Shown here: piece by piece, positions 1-12,660 of the stretch
Position numbering within the stretch: the stretch's first letter is position 1
How the letters are laid out: each line of letters starts with the position of its first letter
Source of the DNA: Xylaria sp. FL1777
Lineage: Eukaryota > Ascomycota > Sordariomycetes > Xylariales > Xylariaceae
Direction: 5' to 3'
Length of the DNA stretch: 64,000 bases
NCBI GenBank assembly: GCA_022578965.1
Contig: MU400723.1
Coordinates: 1-64,000 of the forward strand
Notes under the pieces: generated by a model
The model's input: only the letters and a program-made list of their open reading frames with translations
Databases searched by the model: none
What the model was told of the DNA's origin: nothing
Program-made: the position numbers and the translations under genes

Positions 1-49
1 TATTACACCTTTTTATATATACACTTTGTTTTTTATTATTTACTTTTAT

Positions 50-184
50 CCTTTATTTTATTATTATTTCTAGTAAATAATAATATACTTTTATCCTTTA
101 TTTTATTATTATTTCTAGTAAATAATAATATATTTTTATCCTTTATTTTATTATTATTTCTGGTAAATAATAATACACCTTTAC
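50..184. repeat. 45-bp tandem repeat, three units
   Basis: Three near-identical units begin at 50, 95 and 140, each starting CCTTTATTTTATTATT and containing TTTCTAGTAAATAATAATA. A shortened fourth unit runs into the TA tract. The array lies directly upstream of the hAT reading frame and may be part of the element's 5' subterminal region; that is inference. Confidence 0.9.
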
Positions 185-196
185 TTTTTATTTTAT

Positions 197-223
197 TATA
201 TATATATATATATATATATATAT
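197..223. repeat. (TA)n microsatellite
   Basis: An uninterrupted TA dinucleotide run ends six bases before the hAT start codon at 229. Confidence 0.9.
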
Positions 224-228
224 TTACA

Positions 229-2487
229 ATGGATTCTTTGTACGAATATACTTCTGATGCTACTAATGAAAATAGCCCTATTATTATTCTAGAGGATAAT
301 TCTGACTCTGAATTAACTCTTTATTCTTTGAAAAATTACGTTGTTAAAGACTATAACTAAAAGTCTTTTAAATTAAACAACGAAAAATCTACAGTTTATA
401 TTTTACAAGAAAAGCTATTTATTCGAACTTTATTACCGATTAATACAGAAAAAGAACAAGAAATGGTAGTTCAATGTACTACGTAAGTTATTTTTGTTTT
501 ATTTTTTCTTTTTATTATATATTGCTTTTAACTTTACTAATATTTATATTATATTAGTTGTTTATATAGATTAACTGTTAAAGTTAAAGGTTTTTAATCT
601 TTAAACTTTGTTAAACATTATAAAACTAAGCATCTAGCTATTGCTTATAGCAAAAAATCAGAAACAACTTTAATAAAAAGTAGGTTTATATTTTTTTTAT
701 ATTATTTATTTATTATATTGTTTATTTGCTTATTATTAATATTTAATTTATTTAGAAACTGAAATAACTAATGAAAATAACCCTTTTTTACTTGCTAATC
801 GAAAACAACCTCAAAATTATACACTTTAAAATATTAACCAAGAAAATATTATTAATAATAAAATTTTAATTTTTATTATTAGTAATAACCTTTCTTTTAA
901 TCTTGTTAATTCTAAATCTTTTCAAGATTTAATGAATTATTTTAAACTGTATATATTATATACTTTTATTATTAATTATTATACTAATTTTTATATAGCG
1001 ATTTTATTATAAACTGCTATAAAATAAAAACTATTTTAGAAGCTATATTTAATAGCTCTTTAATTGACTTTAATATTGATTTAGACCTAACTGTTAAAAA
1101 TAATGGAGTATTTTTTATTATTTTTAACATTTGGACTTTTAATTTGCAAACAGCTTTTATAGGGGTTGTTATCTGTTATATTAATTCTAATTTTAACTTA
1201 ATTTATAAGTTAATTGGTTTTAAAGAAATAACAGAACGGCATACTAATTTAAATATATTTAACTTATTTTTAAATATATTATAACCTTATCTAAGTATTA
1301 CTTTAAACAATATTTTTAAGTATTTATATTTTATTTTAACTTTATATTTATTAATAAACATAATAACTAATTATTATATAGTATTACTAGAAATAACGCT
1401 AAAAATAACAATACGTTTTTAGAGTCTGTTAGTAAAAATTATTATAATTTAACTAAAAAGAACTTTAATAATGATATTTATTGCAGTTCTTATGTTATTA
1501 ATATAATTGTTCAAGTTATTCTTAAAAAATACATATTAAAACAACAAAAGGCCAATGAATTATTACGTTATATTAATAATCCTTGAAATAATAATAACAA
1601 AAACCGAGAAATTCGTAAGTTAATTTATTATTATTATTATTTATTACTTTATACTAATAATTATAATAATATTTAATTACACGAATTCGAAAATTAGTTG
1701 TTATAACTAAATATACTACTAAAATACGCAATTTATTAAAGAATGGTATTCTTTTAGCAAAAAGAAATAATAATTTACCTTTAAATTATAACAAGAAAAA
1801 AATTCCACTAGGTATTTATAATTATTATATTTGGTTTTATGTTATTATGTTAATAAGCTAATTTATATAAACTAAATAATACTACAAGGTAGAATTCAAC
1901 ATATAAAATGTTAACTGTTTTTCTTGAATTTAAAGAGCCTTTGGATTATATTAATCGAAATACAACCGATCTTGAATTTTAATCGAAGTTTTTAAACTAA
2001 TATAATTGGTATATTACTAAACAACTTTAAAAGTTATTTAGTATTTTTTTCAAACCTTCGGTTAAATTACAAGGTGAAGTTTATATAACTTTACCTTTAG
2101 GTTTATTATATATTTATAAAATATATGAAGACCTTGAAAAATTTATTTATATAACAGAACAAAAAATTTAACAAACCCCAAGTTTAGTAAGTATTTATTA
2201 TTTATGGTTTATTTAACATATTATGCTAATAAATTTTTTAAGAACCTAGTTTATCTGATTTAATAACTGCTATTAAATCTGGAATAAATAGGTTAGAAAC
2301 TTATTTTCCACGCACTTTAACACCTTTAAATATAAAGGATTATAAACCTTATATTTTAAGTATTATTTTAGACCCAAGGTTTAAAACACTTTATTTTCAA
2401 CATAATAATTTATTATTTTAGTATCCAGAAAGTTATAACAATGTTATAAGTATATTTAAAAAAGAATTTTAAAAGTAAGTTTTAATT

Positions 2488-2520
<33 letters not shown>

Positions 2521-3163
2521 TATTATACTAATTATTTTATTAGGCTTTAAAGAATATATAATATTTTAAATGTTAATGTTTTAATTAATGAACTAGAAAA
2601 CCAAGAAAATTTAAATAATAGCAATTCAAGTACTTCAGAGTTTAAAAAAAAGTTTTATTTAAATCATTCAAAAAGCCATAATAAAGCAGAATATATTGTT
2701 TATTTAAATGAAGATATTCTATATAAACAGGTATGTTTATATTAAATTATTACTTATTTAAGTTTAAACTAATTATTATTATTAGTTAAATCTATTAGAA
2801 TTTTGGAAAAATAACACTTTACGATTTCTAATTTTATTAATAATAGCTAGAAAATATTTAGCTATTCTAGCTACTTTAGCATTTATTAAACAGGTTTTTT
2901 CCATTTCTAGTAATATTATTACTAAAAATAGAAATAGACTAAGTCCAAAAACAGTTAGCCAGCTAACTTTATTAAAAAGCTAGAAAATTAAAAATTTAAA
3001 TGAATTACTAAAAAAGGTAAAAAGTGAAAGTAAAAAGGAAAAACTAGAGGAAAATAAGGAATAAAATGTTAAAATAGCTGTTTTTATAGTTTATTTACAT
3101 AAAATGAAAACTTTTTTTCAGCAATATAATAAAGTAAAAAAAATGATTTTTAATTATGTTTAA
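229..3163 (+). pseudogene. hAT-family transposase, intron-rich, with RIP-type stops
   Basis: This is a broken transposase of the hAT (hobo/Ac/Tam3) superfamily, a DNA cut-and-paste enzyme. The frame starts at ATG 229 and reads through at least eight exons with GTAAGT/GTATGT-like donors and short AT-rich introns (for example 483-556, 680-755 and 2730-2785). Order: a BED zinc finger with C-x2-C and H-x4-H, split by intron 1; an RNase H-like core with FNIWT and a later TR-stop-NSTYKML (the family's TRWNSTYKML); a DPRFKT block; and the C-terminal hAT dimerisation region (LLEFW through RNRLSP). Stops occur where Gln or Trp is expected, for example TAG for Trp in the TRWNS motif. Many CAA and TGG codons survive, so damage is mild, yet third positions are nearly all A or T. 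TIRs were not located; the 5' end may lie outside the window. Confidence 0.88.
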
Positions 3164-3960
3164 GTTATTATAAAAGCTATAAGATTAGTAAAAATAAAAA
3201 CAGGTTATAGTTTTTATAAAAGCAAAGTGTTTTTTAGAGTTTAACAAAGTTAAAAAAGTTAGAAAATTAAAATACTAAGTAAATAATATACATATTAATT
3301 TTATTTTAGTGTAATAATAAACTATAAATTATAGCATTTCTAAATATACTAAAGCTGTTATAAACGCTAAAATATTAGTAAAGAAATAACAGCTTATAAT
3401 TTTTATTGTAACAAAGTGTTTTTTAGAGTTTAACAGGGTTAAAAAAGTTAAAAAGTTAAAATACTAAGTAAATAACTTATATATAAATTTTATTTTAGTG
3501 TAATAATAAATTATAAATTATAACATTTCTAAAAATATTAAAGTTGTTGTAAAAGCTAAAATATTAGTAAAGAAATAACAGCTTATAATTTTTATAACAG
3601 TAAAGTGTTTTTTAAAGTTCAACAAAGTTAAAAAAGTTGGAAAATTAAAATACTAAGTAAATAATATACATATTAATTTTATTTTAGTGTAATAATAAAC
3701 TATAAATTTAAACATTTCTAAATATACTAAAGTTGTTATAAAAGCTATAATATTAGTAAAAATAACAACAAGTTATAGTTTTTATTGTACTAAAGTGTTT
3801 TTTAGAGTTTAATAAAGTTAAAAAAGTTGGAAAAGTAAAATACTAAATAAATAACTAATATATAAATTTCATTTTAATGTAATAATAAATTATAAATTTA
3901 AGCAGTGTTAAATATATTAAGTTTATTATATTAGCTAAAATAATACTTATAAAAATAAAA
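3161..3960. repeat. 189-bp tandem repeat, four units plus a partial
   Basis: Units begin near 3161, 3351, 3540 and 3729, with a decayed fifth start at about 3919. Each carries a marker such as AAAGTGTTTTTTAGAGTTTA followed by a TTTATTTTAGTGTAATAATA segment. The array abuts the end of the hAT frame, so it may be subterminal DNA of that element. Confidence 0.88.
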
Positions 3961-4084
3961 AATTAAACCTTTTATATAATAAGTATATTAAATAAAGTTT
4001 AATAAAAATTAAAATAGCTATATTTAAACATAAAAAGCTTTATATTATTTAAATATTTAAAAAAAACTTTAAAAATATTACCTT

Positions 4085-4350
4085 AGTACAAATACTAAGC
4101 TAGTATAAACTAATACTAGGCTAGTATTAGTTTATACTAGCCTAGTATTTTTTTAGCCGGACTAATATTAGCCTAGTACGGACTAATACTGGCTTAGTAT
4201 TTTTTTAGCCGAACTAATACTAGCTTGGTACGAACTAATACTAGGCTAGTATTTTTTTTCCTAGACTAATACTAGGCTAGTATTAGTTTATACTAGCCTA
4301 GTATTTTTTTTCCGGATTAATACTAATATTAGCCTAGTATATACTAGGCT
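4085..4350. repeat. Array of TACTAGGCTAGTA-type palindromes
   Basis: The perfect or near-perfect palindrome AATACTAGGCTAGTATT and its variants recur about ten times in some 265 bases, separated by AGTTTA or T-rich and TTTTTTCCGGA-like spacers. Each copy can fold into a hairpin, and neighbouring copies can pair over longer distances. The function is unknown; subterminal repeats of a DNA transposon, or a MITE cluster, are possible. Confidence 0.85.
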
Positions 4351-4383
4351 AGTATTTAAACTAAGAACTAATTTACTAACCTT

Positions 4384-4965
4384 GATTATAGCTTTTATAA
4401 ACTTAAAAAGCTTTTATAACTTATTATATTTTTTTTGCTTTTTATAGCTTAATTGCTATAGCTTTAATTATTAAAAGCTTTATTGTTTTAATTTAGTTTT
4501 TAATAAATAGGTATAATATTAATAGTTTATATATTAAAGTTAAAATTTTCTAGCTTTTAGTATTTTTAATTATTTTATATAAATTGCTTTAATTTTTTAA
4601 TAAAAAATAACCTTTTTAATTTTTTATTAATTAGTTTTACTAATTAATATTGCTTATAATTAATATTTTTTTTAACTTTATAAAAGCTAATTTATTTATA
4701 TAATAGTTTTTTGTTATTAAACTTATTTATTAAAAGCATAATATTATAAAAAAAAACAAGTAAGCTTTTTTTAAATAGTTGCTTAATTTTATAAGCGTTT
4801 TTTTAAAATTTAGCTTTTATAGCTAATCTTTTTTTTTAGTTATAATTGCTTTAACTTTTATAATATTTTAATTATAGCATTTTAGCTGCTTAACTTTAGC
4901 TTTAATAAAATCTTTTTAAAAAGCAACATTTTATTATTTAATTATTTTTTATATTAGTATTATAT
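4384..4965 (-). pseudogene. Integrase C-terminal fragment, copy A
   Basis: This stretch is a direct-repeat copy of 14212-14795 and an inverted copy of about 21500-22090. Through the better preserved copy at 21 kb it is recognised as the C-terminal part of a Ty3/Gypsy-type integrase. It is truncated at both ends and heavily mutated, with no usable frame. It sits between the palindrome array and the LINE, so the LINE or an unseen event may have cut it. Confidence 0.72.
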
Positions 4966-5089
4966 TTTTTAAAGGACCTTTTTTAAATTCTTTATACTTG
5001 ATTATAACTTTGTGAGTTTAAGCCTAATTATTAAATAATTAAGATTGCTAGAATTAGCGTAGCAACTTTTATTTACTAAGTAGGTTGTA

Positions 5090-8000
5090 TTTTATTTGCA
5101 GAGTGCAAATATAATAAAAAACGGAAAAATGGTGTTAAACAACTTATTTGTTAAAAACGCAACTAATGTACTACTAGAACTTACTAGTAATGTAACTATA
5201 ATGTAGTAGCATTTTAACAAAAAATATAAAGCTAACGGATTTTTTAGTATGTAAAAAATAGTTAATAAAATTGTAAAACTAGTATTATAGCTGCTAACAG
5301 AAGAAAAAATAGCAAAAGGAATTTTTTTTTAAAGAAACATAAAAAAAGCGCAAATAATATATACATTAAAAAAAGCCTAGAAAAGCTAGCAAAGCATAAA
5401 GCCTAATAACAAAAACGACTTTAATATATTTATAATTTGCTGTAATTTAAATGCTGCTATAAAAGCTAACTAAAAAAGCGTTAAAAATACTATTTAAAAG
5501 CTTTTTTAATAAACTTTGTTAAACATAAACATATTAAAATTTTAAGCATAAGTAGTAGCTTTATAACTAGCTTGCAATAATAAAGCAGTACTATTTAACC
5601 AAAACAAAAAAGTACTAATTAAAATTAAAAAACAAGCTAATAACTTTAAAAATAAAACATTAGCTAATATTATTAAAGCAATAAATATAGTACTTATAAG
5701 CAGCAATATAATTATTGCTAAAAAGTTATATAGCAAAAACATAATAATTACTTTTAAAAAAGCAGTGCTTTAAAAAATTAAAAAAAAAATAAATTATAAA
5801 AGCTTTTAAAAAAGAGTTAAAAATACAACAAAAAAAGGCAGTACTAATAATAAAAGGCATTTTAGCAAAATATATTAAAGCAATATATTTAAATAAAAAC
5901 TTATTGTAGCTATTATATAGCAAACATTTTAAAGTTATAAAGTGCAAAAAAATGCTATTTAAAAACATAAAAGCTAAATTTGCATTAATATTATTATATA
6001 TAAACAGTATTACAATAACTAAAACAATATATAAAAATAGCTTTTTATAAAAAGCTTAATTATTTAACTATAAACTTTTTATTATAAAGCTTAAAGTTAT
6101 ATAGTGTTTTAATTGCTATAAATATAAATATATAGCTAAATATTGCTATAAAAACTTAAAGTATAACTATTGCTTAGCTTTAAAGCATTAAAAAAATAAA
6201 AAAAGCTGCTTAATAAAAACGTAAAAAATAAAGCAAAAATACATAAACTATAAAAAAGTATATATAATATAAAATAAAGCTTACTAAAAAAAGGTTAAAC
6301 AAAAAAACAAAGCAAAAGCAGCATATATATTATAACTTAAAAGCTTTTAAAGTGCTAAAAAAGCAGCAATAATAAGCAAAAAAGTAAATAAAAGTAGTTT
6401 AAAAATATTAATAGTATTAACATTTATAAAGCTAAATAAAAAAAAGTTATTAATAAAAAAATAGCAAACTAATAATACAAGCAAAAATTTATTTTTATTA
6501 ATTTAATAATATATAATATTGCTTTTTAAAATATTGCAAGATTTAAAAGTAATATAACATATATACTACAAAATAATAGCTTTAATTATATAGCAGTTTA
6601 AAAGTTAGTAATTAATAAATATAGCAATATATATTGCTTTAGTAGTAATAACTATTAAGTTATTTAATTAAAAAGCAAAGCTATGCTATATATAAATAAA
6701 AAAATTATAATAAAAATACTAGCAAAAAATGCTAGTAAAAATTAAACAAAAGTTATAATAAGCAGTAATAATTTAGTAATAATTTTATAATTAATATATT
6801 TGCTAAATTAAAAAAAAATAGTTTAGCATAGTTTAATTTAAAAAATATATAAAGCAAGCAAGCTAAAAAACATTATATATTTATAAATAACTTTAATTTT
6901 TATTATTTATTATAAAACTTAAAAAGCAAAAAAGCTAAAAAACAAATAAACTACTTAAGTTTATTATATAATAAGATTTTATGCTAGCCATTTTTTAAAA
7001 AAAAGTAACTAAAACAAAGTATAAATAAAAAAGTTTAATAATAAACTTAATATAAATGTTTAGCAATTTAGCTATTACTTATTAAAAAAACTTAAAGTAG
7101 CTAAGTTTTAACTATAAAGCACTAAAAGTTATAATTAATTTAAAAGCAGCTTTATAAAAATATTTAAAAAAAGCAAAAAAATAAAACTAGCTTAAATTAA
7201 ACAAAAATAAAGCAGCTATAAAAGCAAAAGCTATTATTATAAAAACATATATATTGCATATATTTAGCAAGCTAAATAATATTTTTAACCTTTTAATTTA
7301 ACAACTAATAAAAATAGCAAATAAAATAACGCTTAAAAAAACCGTAAGAAAAAAATACTAAGTACTACTTTAATAGTTTTTAAAAGTAATTAAAATAGAA
7401 AAAAAAGCAAAACAAACGTACTGCAGATTTTAAAGCAAAAAAACTAAAGTAGCATAATAAGCTTTTTAAAAAAAAAAAAAAGCTTTTAGTAACAAAATAA
7501 AAAAAGCATAAAAACATAGCTAAAAATAAGCATTTATAAAAATATTTAAAAATTTTAAATTATTATAAAGCTTAGCTAAATAAGTAAAGTTTGCTTATAA
7601 GTTAGCTTTAAAAATTATTATAATTTTATTACTAAAACAAACAAAAAATAAGCTATTTTTTGCTAATACTTTTAAAAAAAAAACAGCTTTACTAGCAAAA
7701 TGCTTTTTTTTTGCATTATTAATAAACTTATTTAATATATTTAAAAAAAACTTAACTTATAATAACTATTAAAAGTTTATAATTAATATTAATACAAAAA
7801 AAAACATAATATTACTAATATAAAAGTTAGCGCTATAAAAAACGCTAAAAAATAATTTATTATTTAATAGCTTTTTTAAAGCTTATAAACTTGCTTTAGC
7901 AAAAAAAATAGCAATATTATATATTGCTAGCTTTTTATTAAAGTATTATTTAGTATAATTTAAGCAAGCAAAAATAATAATTATACTTAAATTTAAAAAG

Positions 8001-9990
8001 TTAGAAAAAACTAAAAAAACAGCTAAAAAGTAGCACTTTATTACGCTTATTTATATAATAAAAAAAGTACTAAAAAAAAAGCTATATTGCTACATAGTAA
8101 AAATAGTTAAGCAAAAAAGTTATTTATTAAATAATTAAATAAATAATAAATAAAACAAATTAATAAACATAGTTATTAAACTAGTATTAAAAATAGCAAA
8201 AAAAGCAATTAATAAAAAAAGCATAGCATTTTTGCTATAACTAAATATTATAAAAGCTTTTAATACTATTAATAAAAAGAAAATAATATATATTTTTTAA
8301 TAAAAAAGCTTTTTTTTTTTAAATAATTATATAAGTAAACTTTTTTATATTAAATTATATAATGCATTTTTGCTTTAATAAAGCAATATTTTAGCTAATA
8401 GCGCTAAAAGTTAAAGTTTTTTAAAAGTTCTTATTTTTATTTTTTTTTTTTTTTATATATTTTAATACTTTATAATAATTTTGCTATATATTAAAAGCTA
8501 ATAATAATTACCTTTATTAATAATACTAACCTTATTATAGCAAACTTAAATATAAAACAAAATTATAAAGCTTTAAAAGTAGTATAAAAAATATATAAAA
8601 GCTAAGCAAAACAACATAAAATATAGTTTATACTGCAAAAAAGCAAATTAATGCATTTTTTTAGCAATAAAACAGCGCTTATATAAATAATATACTTTTT
8701 TAATATAATAGTATACTTAAAAAATAGCATAAAGTTTTTAAAAATATAGTTTAATAAAAACATAAAATAAAAAAAACATTTAGTAAAGCTTAAAAAAAAA
8801 TTAAGTATTTAGTTATATATAATAACTAAGCTATAAAACTTTATATAAAGCAATAGTATAACAAAAGTAAAGCAAATATATATTACAATAATATAAAGCA
8901 CTTTAGTTTATAGCGCAGTAATTTAATATAAAAACTTTAAAAAAAACAAAACAAAAAGTATTGCAAATTTACTAATAATAACTTAAAATAAATGCTTTAA
9001 ATATATAGCTAAAGCTTTTAAAACAACTAAAATAAAGCATTTAAAAACTAAAATAAAATTTTTTTTTATTAATTTATACTTTAGTAATAAAATAATAGCT
9101 TATAAGCATTATATAAAAAGTTTAGCAGCTAAAAAATTAATTTAAAAAGCAATTAAAAAAATTAAAACTTTTATTTAAAATATAAAAGCTTAAAAAGTTA
9201 AAAACTAAACAAAAAGCAAGCTTATAAGCAATAATAAAAGTATAGCTAAAAAAAATTTAATGTTAGCTTTAAACTTTTAGTAAAAAAAATAATTAAAAAA
9301 AAAACTTAAAATTATATTAAAAAAAAAATAAATAAGTAAATAAAGCTAAACTAAAATAAGCAGTAATTATTTAATAATAACTAAATAAAAGCTTAATAAA
9401 AATAAAGCTTTTAAAAAGTATAATAAATTATTAAAGCATAAAGCAGCTATAATAATGTAAATATGTACTAAAAAAATAAAGCTAAAAGCATTTTTACATA
9501 AAAAAAAAGTTTTAAGTTTTTTTATGCCTTTTTATAAATATGCAAAAAAAAAAAAAAACTTTTTAGCATATAATTTTATATTGTAATTTACTAAAAAACA
9601 AAAAAAAGCAACTATAAAAAAGCTTTATAGCTAAGCTATTATAAATTAATAAAAACTTATAACTAGCTATAAAAAAGCTTAAAGCTATAAATAATATTGC
9701 AAAGTAGCTATTTATTATTAATAAAATAGCAATATATAATAAAGCAGTTAAAATAAAAGAAAATAAAAAAAAAAAAAAAAAGCAGAAAATAAGAAAAAAA
9801 CTAGCAAAAAAAGCAAAAGCGCCTTTTTAAAGGTTCTAAAAAACAAAAAGAAAGCTTTATGCGTTTTTTAAAAAAGCAAAAAGTTTAAAAGCTTTAAAAA
9901 AAGTTTTTCTGCTTTTTAATTATTATTTTCTGTTTAGCAAGCTAATTAGTAAAAACTAGTTATTATAAAGTAAAAAAACTTTAAAGTAGT
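5090..9990 (+). mobile_element. Tad1-type LINE retrotransposon, RIP-degraded
   Basis: Limits are approximate. The 3' half is certain from the ORF2 remnants described separately. The 5' limit is placed after integrase copy A, where more G+C-containing sequence begins near 5090. The region 5090-7380 should hold ORF1 and the endonuclease part of ORF2, but neither could be confirmed by motif; short coding-like patches are visible from 5120 to 5330 only. From 9750 to 9990 there is an A-rich tail region, then a G+C-richer patch to about 10090. No target-site duplication could be defined. Confidence 0.75.
7380..9680 (+). pseudogene. LINE ORF2 remnant: reverse transcriptase and C-terminal cysteine region
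   Basis: In the Tad1 clade ORF2 makes the endonuclease/reverse transcriptase that copies the element's RNA at its target. Here, in frame 3, the pre-RT linker is read at 7380-7760 (KFAYK through KCFFFA, the family's 'AKRFFP' block), then the RT core from 7740. RT motif A at about 8235-8275 reads LNIIKAFNTIN where the family has LDIKGAFDTVN. After a shift to frame 2, the catalytic FVDD box at 8513-8524 reads FINN, both Asp changed to Asn. The C-terminal block at 9404-9620 matches the fungal pattern 'LRTGKIGLNxFLxRRxV' followed by a degraded Cys/His region. Stops are all TAA or TAG. The frame change and lost Asp residues make it non-functional. Confidence 0.85.
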
Positions 9991-10190
9991 AGCATAAACA
10001 TTATTACATAAGGTTTTTATTTGGCTTTTTGTACGGTTTTACCTATAAATACACAAGTAAAAAGACCACGCTACAAAGCAGCACAGCAGGTTATTAATAA
10101 TAATAATAATAAATAAAGCAACTATAATTATTTTTTATTATATTATATGTTTTAATTAAATTTATATTTTAAAGTTTAGCATAATACTTA

Positions 10191-10400
10191 AGGTTAAAAA
10201 TTAGTACTACTAATTTAATATTTAGTACTATTAATACTAAATTAGTTTAATATTACTTAGTACTAATATTAAGCTAATTTAGTACTACATAATACTAATA
10301 TTAATATTAAATATTAAAAATATTAGCTTAGTAGTACTAAAAGTACTAAAAGTACTAAAATATAATAATATTAAAAAAAATATTTTTTTATTTAATAAAA
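10191..10400 (+). repeat. Left TIR of element X
   Basis: The segment is inverted relative to 13036-13230. The best-matching core is TAGTAGTACTAAAAGTACTA at about 10328-10358, paired with the reverse complement at about 13049-13085. The terminus is GGTTAAAAA. Confidence 0.8.
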
Positions 10401-10479
10401 TAATAAAATAATAATTGTTTTTAATTTAATAAATATTATTATGTTTTATATAATAAGTTTTACATCTGTAGTACACTAA

Positions 10480-12660
10480 AAGAGCAGACAAATTTTTAAC
10501 TAGGCTATTAGTTATTGCGTAACCCGAAAAAGGCACATAGGATAGCTAAATAGGTTTTAAATACGGAAAAGCTTAGCTATTATAACGTAGCTAAAAAACT
10601 AATTAAGTTATAAGCAGCTGCAAAAATATAAAAACAAAGGCCTTTAAATATAAAGCAAAAGCAATTAAGCATTAATACTGGCTTTTTTTCGAGCTAAAAA
10701 AGGTTTACTATAATTATAAAGCAAAAGCTAAAACATTTGTTATAAAGCTATTTGCTACTTATAGTTTTAAAAAAGCTGCTTATTATAAGTTTACGTTTAT
10801 AAATTCTAAAATAAAGCATAATATAATAAATTACTAAAAATAGCAATATAAAATTATAAACATAAAACTATAAAAGTTAAAAAGCATATATTATAAAAAA
10901 GCAAAGCAATTAAACAACTTTATTAAGCATTAAATACTAAAATTTTATTAAAATTTTTAGCTATTAAATATATAATAATGCTAACTTTTAAAAGTTATGT
11001 AAACATTTTTTAACTAGCTTATTTATATAAAACTTTTGGCTTTTTTATTTGCTGTAGCTTTTTTTGCTTTTTTAATTGTAACTTAAAGTTATATACTAGC
11101 TATAAATATAGCTTAAATATTTTTATTAGTATAAAAATAGCGTATAACTATATAAGCTTTAATAAACAATTAAAGTTTTTTATTAACTTTTTTAAGCTAA
11201 AAAACTATTAGTAGTACTTAAAATTAAAAAAACTTTAATAATTAAAATAAGCATAAAATAAAGCTTAAAAACATGCAAATATTAATACAGTTAAAAGTAC
11301 TTATAAAATTATAACTATTATTTTTAGTGCTTATTTTGCTTTTTTTACATTATAAATACTTAGCAAACTTGCTAATAATATTACAAGCATAAAAATTATT
11401 AATGTTTTTATATAGTTAGCATAAAAAAAACAGCAATAAGAAGTATATAATATACTACTATAATATAAGCAATATAGTAGTAATATAGCTTAAGCATTTT
11501 AGCATGCTTAATAAATATAAATTTTAAAGCTATTAATAATACTTTAGCGCAAAGCATTAAAGCATTTATTTTTATTTTAAAAATTAGCATTATAACAAAA
11601 AAGTATAATAATAAGCAGTTATAAAAGCTTAAACTATATAGTAGCAAACTATTAGCTACTTTATTTAGTACTATAAATTAAATAACTAGTAAAAACTGCA
11701 GTAAAATAACTTATAACTTTAAATATATAAGCTTAATATTAGTTAATATATATATTTAAGCTAAGCTAGCTATAAATATGTACTATAAAAAGCATAGTAG
11801 CTATAGTAAAATAAATTTTTATATAATTATAATGTATTAATAATTAATTATATTATAAACTAAGTATTTTAATATACTAAAGCAAGCATAAGCTAAGCAT
11901 ATAGTAGTAATAATAGTAAAAGTAGTAAAATTAATAATTAAAAAAGAAAAAAATTAATATAAGTAGCTAAATAAAGTAATTTATTATTTATTGCTACTTT
12001 ATATTGCTTAGTACATAAGCTACTTATAAGCTATGCTTATTTAGTAAGCTTACTATAAAAAGCATAAAAGCAGCTTAAAAAATAAATATGTAAAAAGCAA
12101 ACTAAAAAGTAATAAACAATTAACTTTGCTTATAACTTAATTATAATTTAGTTATAAAAAAACTAATATAGTAAAAAGCTAGCAGTAATACTAAAGCAAG
12201 CAAACTATAATGTATTAGTAATATAATAAAAAAAGGTTTAAAAAAAAACTAAAAAAAAAAAGCAGCATACTTAGCTAAATAAGTGCTAGAACTAAAAAAA
12301 CTGCTATAAATAGCACAAAGCAAGCAGTAATATTAAAGCAAGCAAACTATAAAGTAAAAAAAATACAGAAAAAAAGGAATTACGAAGTAACTATATAAAG
12401 GTATATACATTTAGTTAATAGTATAATGCAAATAAGCAAACAACCTAAAAACAAAGAAATAAAAAGCAAAGCACTTAATAAAATTGTAGCAAAACTAATG
12501 TAACTTAGAAGTAAATACAAAATGTTTTTACTTAGCTACTAAGAAAAAAATAAGTTGCTTACGGCTTGTTTTTAACTTATAAGCACAGTTTTTACCTATA
12601 TATATAAGAAATAAAAACCAGCATAGCTAATAAGCCGTTAGCCCAAGTAATACAATATAT
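10480..12660 (+). pseudogene. Element X coding remnant, unidentified protein
   Basis: A coding-like frame opens near 10480 and reads KRADKFLTRLLVIA, then on through charged and aromatic stretches to about 10960, with stops only TAA or TAG. A second long frame covers about 11430-12240, and a third patch 12370-12610 reads NYEVTI-stop-RYIHLVNSIM. Frame changes between the patches mean introns or indels. I do not recognise the protein: no zinc finger, DDE or RT signature could be read with confidence. The reverse strand shows an open stretch at 11408-11647 that I treat as an antisense shadow. Confidence 0.5.

Noticed and set aside
229..3163. Nuclear code with TAA/TAG meaning Gln
   Set aside because: CAA codons are frequent in the same frame, and TAG also replaces conserved Trp (TRWNS motif), which a Gln reassignment does not explain. 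RIP explains both.
5542..5968. Two minus-strand open stretches of 66 and 80 codons
   Set aside because: Hydrophobic Leu/Ile/Phe composition from T-rich strand opposite the LINE; no motif.
11408..11647. 79-codon minus-strand open frame
   Set aside because: Antisense to the element X coding remnant; composition only Leu, Ile, Tyr.
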